This document shows, in pieces, positions 61,901 to 64,000 of a stretch of 64,000 nt of DNA. This DNA comes from Littorina saxatilis. Its lineage: Eukaryota; Mollusca; Gastropoda; Littorinimorpha; Littorinidae. A model generated the notes under the pieces. The model was given only the letters and a program-made list of their open reading frames with translations. It searched no databases and had not been told where the DNA came from. The position numbers were made by a program, and so were the translations under genes. Where the stretch lies: positions 69,564,036 to 69,628,035 of the forward strand of contig NC_090261.1 in NCBI RefSeq assembly GCF_037325665.1, given 5' to 3'. Within the stretch, counting starts at the first letter, position 1, and every line of letters begins with the position of its first letter.

Positions 61901-64000
61901 ACCAGCCTGTAGGTTTGTTGTTGTGTGTGGAAAGCAACCAGCCTGTAGGTTTGTTGTTGTGTGTGGAAAGCAACCAGCCTGTAGGTTTGTTGTTGTGTGT
62001 GGAAAGCAACCAGCCTGTAGGTTTGTTGTTGTGTGTGGAAAGCAACCAGGCTGTAGGTTTGTTGTTGTGTGTGGAAAGCAACCAGCCTGTAGGTTTGTTG
62101 TTGTGTGTGGAAAGCAACCAGCCTGTAGGTTTGTTGTTGTGTGTGGAAAGCAACCAGGCTGTAGGTTTGTTGTTGTGTGTGGAAAGCAACCAGGCTGTAG
62201 GTTTGTTGTTGTGTGTGGAAAGCAACCAGGCTGTAGGTTTGTTGTTGTGTGTGGAAAGCAACCAGCCTGTAGGTTTGTTGTTGTGTGTGGAAAGCAACCA
62301 GGCTGTAGGTTTGTTGTTGTGTGTGGAAAGCAACCAGGCTGTAGGTTTGTTGTTGTGTGTGGAAAGCAACCAGCCTGTAGGTTTGTTGTTGTGTGTGGAA
62401 AGCAACCAGGCTGTAGGTTTGTTGTTGTGTGTGGAAAGCAACCAGCCTGTAGGTTTGTTGTTGTGTGTGGAAAGCAACCAGCCTGTAGGTTTGTTGTTGT
62501 GTGTGGAAAGCAACCAGCCTGTAGGTTGGTTGTTGTGTGTGGAAAGCAACCAGCCTGTAGGTTTGTTGTGTGTGGAAAGCAACCAGGCTGTAGGTTTGTT
62601 GTGTGTGGAAAGCAACCAGCCTGTAGGTTTGTTGTTGTGGAAAGCAACCAGGCTGTAGGTTTGTTGTTGTGTGTGGAAAGCAACCAGCCTGTAGGTTTGT
62701 TGTTGTGTGTGGAAAGCAACCAGCCTGTAGGTTTGTTGTTGTGTGTGGAAAGCAACCAGCCTGTAGGTTTGTTGTTGTGTGTGGAAAGCAACCAGCCTGT
62801 AGGTTTGTTGTTGTGTGTGGAAAGCAACCAGCCTGTAGGTTTGTTGTTGTGTGTGGAAAGCAACCAGCCTGTAGGTTTGTTGTTGTGTGTGTAAAGCAAC
62901 CAGGCTGTAGGTTTGTTGTTGTGTGTGGAAAGCAACCAGGCTGTAGGTTTGTTGTTGTGTGTGGAAAGCAACCAGCCTGTAGGTTTGTTGTTGTGTGTGG
63001 AAAGCAACCAGCCTGTAGGTTTGTTGTGTGTGGAAAGCAACCAGCCTGTAGGTTTTTTGTTGTGTGTGGAAAGCAACCAGCCTGTAGGTTTGTTGTGTGT
63101 GGAAAGCAACCAGCCTGTAGGTTTGTTGTTGTGTGTGGAAAGCAACCAGGCTGTAGGTTTGTTGTTGTGTGTGGAAAGCAACCAGGCTGTAGGTTTGTTG
63201 TGTGTGGAAAGCAACCAGCTTGTAGGTTTGTTGTGTGTGGAAAGCAACCAGCCTGTCCTGGGCTGTAGGTTTGTTGTTGTGTGTGGAAAGCAACCAGGCT
63301 GTAGTTTTGTTGTGTGTGGAAAGCAACCAGGCTGTAGGTTTGTTGTTGTGTGTGGAAAGCAACCAGCCTGTAGGTTTGTTGTTGTGTGTGGAAAGCAACC
63401 AGGCTGTAGGTTTGTTGTGTGTGGAAAGCAACCAGGCTGTAGGTTTGTTGTGTGTGGAAAGCAACCAGGCTGTAGGTTTGTTGTGTGTGGAAAGCAACCA
63501 GCCTGTAGGTTTGTTGTTGTGTGTGGAAAGCAACCAGGCTGTAGGTTTGTTGTTGTGTGTGGAAAGCAACCAGCCTGTAGGTTGGTTGTTGTGTGTGGAA
63601 AGCAACCAGCCTGTAGGTTTGTTGTTGTGTGTGGAAAGCAACCAGCCTGTAGGTTTGTTGTGTGTGGAAAGCAACCAGCCTGTAGGTTTGTTGTGTGTGG
63701 AAAGCAACCAGGCTGTAGGTTGGTTGTTGTGTGTGGAAAGCAACCAGGCTGTAGGTTTGTTGTTGTGTGTGGAAAGCAACCAGCCTGTAGGTTGGTTGTT
63801 GTGTGTGGAAAGCAACCAGCCTGTAGGTTTGTTGTTGTGTGTGGAAAGCAACCAGCCTGTAGGTTTGTTGTTGTGTGTGGAAAGCAACCAGCCTGTAGGT
63901 TTGTTGTTGTGTGTGGAAAGCAACCAGCCTGTAGGTTTGTTGTTGTGTGTGGAAAGCAACCAGCCTGTAGGTTTGTTGTTGTGTGTGGAAAGCAACCAGG
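54328..64000 (+). CDS. BRF1: BRF1, TFIIIB 90-kDa subunit (N-terminal four coding exons; continues past the window)
   Basis: Exons 54328-54511, 55270-55347, 59116-59289 and 59907-60011 give residues 1-180. Residues 6-28 are a TFIIB-type zinc ribbon (Cys6, Cys9, Cys25, Cys28; CxxC-x15-CxxC). Residues about 40-65 ([18 protein letters not shown]) match the B-reader-like segment of BRF1. From about residue 90 the first cyclin fold begins ([50 protein letters not shown]). BRF1 binds TBP and BDP1 to form TFIIIB, which recruits RNA polymerase III to tRNA and 5S genes in the nucleus. The third intron uses AT-AC ends with U12-type signals; the other introns are GT-AG. Exons for the second cyclin fold and C-terminal region lie beyond the right edge. 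Confidence 0.95.
55270..55347 (+). CDS. BRF1: BRF1 exon 2 (coding)
   Basis: A 78-nt exon, [20 protein letters not shown] followed by TVTLQN, collinear with human BRF1. Acceptor TTTACCCAG, donor GTAATG. The next intron (3.8 kb) is filled by an antisense L2/CR1-like LINE. Confidence 0.93.
56301..57206 (-). pseudogene. Reverse transcriptase fragment of the L2/CR1-like LINE
   Basis: A 301-codon open stretch with RT blocks 1-6 and an apparently intact catalytic FADD box. Its upstream frame and its C-terminal continuation lie in other frames, so the copy cannot encode full ORF2. Confidence 0.85.
57702..58024 (+). mobile_element. Short retroelement copy nested in the L2/CR1-like LINE
   Basis: About 323 bp flanked by a perfect 12-bp duplication AGTTCGACACAG (57690-57701 and 58025-58036). 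Its plus strand ends in an (ATG)n-type tail and carries [16 protein letters not shown], like the C-terminus of another non-LTR retrotransposon ORF. It is either a 5'-truncated LINE or a SINE sharing that tail. Confidence 0.75.
58244..58813 (-). pseudogene. Endonuclease fragment of the L2/CR1-like LINE
   Basis: A 189-codon open stretch holding the ETW, GDIN and SDH motifs of an AP-type endonuclease, N-terminally short. The frame is lost shortly after the SDH motif, about 220 bp before the nested insertion. Confidence 0.8.
58862..58915 (+). repeat. (GT)n microsatellite
   Basis: About 26 GT units at the truncated 5' edge of the L2/CR1-like LINE. Confidence 0.97.
59116..59289 (+). CDS. BRF1: BRF1 exon 3 (coding): start of cyclin fold
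   Basis: It encodes residues 88-145, from [19 protein letters not shown] to [13 protein letters not shown]. It ends ACATCTC, followed directly by ATATCCTTT, the canonical U12-type AT-AC donor; no usable GT donor keeps the conserved reading frame. Confidence 0.93.
59290..59906 (+). other. BRF1: AT-AC U12-type intron of BRF1
   Basis: It begins ATATCCTTT and ends in AC. The branch-like motif CCTTGAC (59891-59897; consensus TCCTTRAC) places its A 10 nt before the intron end. Splicing C|AT restores [12 protein letters not shown], exactly as in vertebrate BRF1 ([12 protein letters not shown]). A poly(G) run lies inside at 59684-59716. Confidence 0.88.
59684..59716 (+). repeat. Poly(G) tract in the U12-type intron
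   Basis: About 33 bases, nearly all G with one or two T breaks, able to form G-quadruplexes. Confidence 0.9.
59907..60011 (+). CDS. BRF1: BRF1 exon 4 (coding)
   Basis: It encodes [20 protein letters not shown] through CLNIPAV, the middle of the first cyclin repeat; donor GTGAGTA, phase 1. Confidence 0.92.
60075..60247. mobile_element. ACAGTGG-family TIR element
   Basis: TACAGTGGAAGCTCCCCTTT to CTTAAATGGGGGGTGGGGTT, in BRF1 intron 4. Confidence 0.6.
60387..60694. mobile_element. TIR element with CAGGCATGGGAATT ends
   Basis: CAGGCATGGGAATTGTCC and inverted GGAATTCCCATGCCTG enclose about 300 bp in BRF1 intron 4; a hAT-like CAGG start. The CG-rich right half (CCCCGCCAGGGCCTAGGCGG) contrasts with the A-rich left half. 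Confidence 0.6.
60796..64000 (+). repeat. 33/36-bp minisatellite, more than 3.2 kb, open to the window edge
   Basis: About 90 units of GGAAAGCAACCAGCCTGTAG plus GTTTGTTGTTGTGTGT. Variants are GTTGTTGTG versus GTTGTG (36 versus 33 bp), AGCCTG versus AGGCTG, and TTTG/TTGG/TTTT. It lies in BRF1 intron 4. Unit lengths divisible by three explain the long ORFs in several frames on both strands. Confidence 0.97.

Noticed and set aside
60770-63995. ORFs of 620-1073 codons in several frames
   Set aside because: All are translations of the 33/36-bp minisatellite; unit length divisible by three keeps frames open on both strands. No splice, start or domain evidence.

Overview
The window looks like nuclear DNA of a mollusc, most likely a gastropod. 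This is an inference from long introns with canonical GT-AG sites, vertebrate-like exon content of the host genes, and a dense load of the short TIR elements, tRNA-derived SINEs, LINEs and minisatellites common in molluscan genomes. No bacterial, viral or CRISPR locus is visible.

Four host protein genes can be assembled from exons with consistent splice phases. (1) 5250-14762, minus strand: a five-exon gene for a ~479-residue protein with a long disordered Pro/Ser/Thr-rich region and a C-terminal death domain. (2) 14997-37265, plus strand: a complete 12-exon ABCB10-type mitochondrial half-ABC-transporter (729 residues). Genes 1 and 2 are head to head with 234 bp between start codons, and a perfect kappa-B site lies just upstream of the death-domain start. 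(3) 46558-50047, minus strand: a two-coding-exon BTB-BACK-Kelch protein (609 residues). (4) 54328 to beyond the right edge, plus strand: the first four coding exons of BRF1, the TFIIIB subunit. One of its introns is an AT-AC, U12-type (minor spliceosome) intron. Genes 3 and 4 are also divergent.

The space between and inside these genes is mostly repeats. There is a nearly intact, recently inserted L1/Tx1-like LINE (27841-32688, 15-bp target duplication, 1230-residue ORF2) antisense in ABCB10 intron 7. An older L2/CR1-like LINE (about 55370-58860) lies antisense in BRF1 intron 2 and carries a nested retroelement fragment. Several families of small TIR elements are present, some nested. Two related hAT-like elements share AGGACAAATGTCC motifs, one of them holding a 130-codon ORF. 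There are also two piggyBac-like TTAA-flanked elements, two copies of a Helitron-like repeat, SINEs and four unusual imperfect palindromes.

The most striking structure is in ABCB10. The 3' splice site and first codons of exon 3 are amplified into 49 tandem 40-bp copies (19361-21319). In the next intron, the 5' splice site of exon 4 is amplified as a 17-bp minisatellite (23361-24610). The donor of exon 7 is partly supplied by the end of a TIR element. A 33/36-bp minisatellite of more than 3.2 kb fills the right end of the window; its huge ORFs in several frames are a consequence of unit length, not genes.
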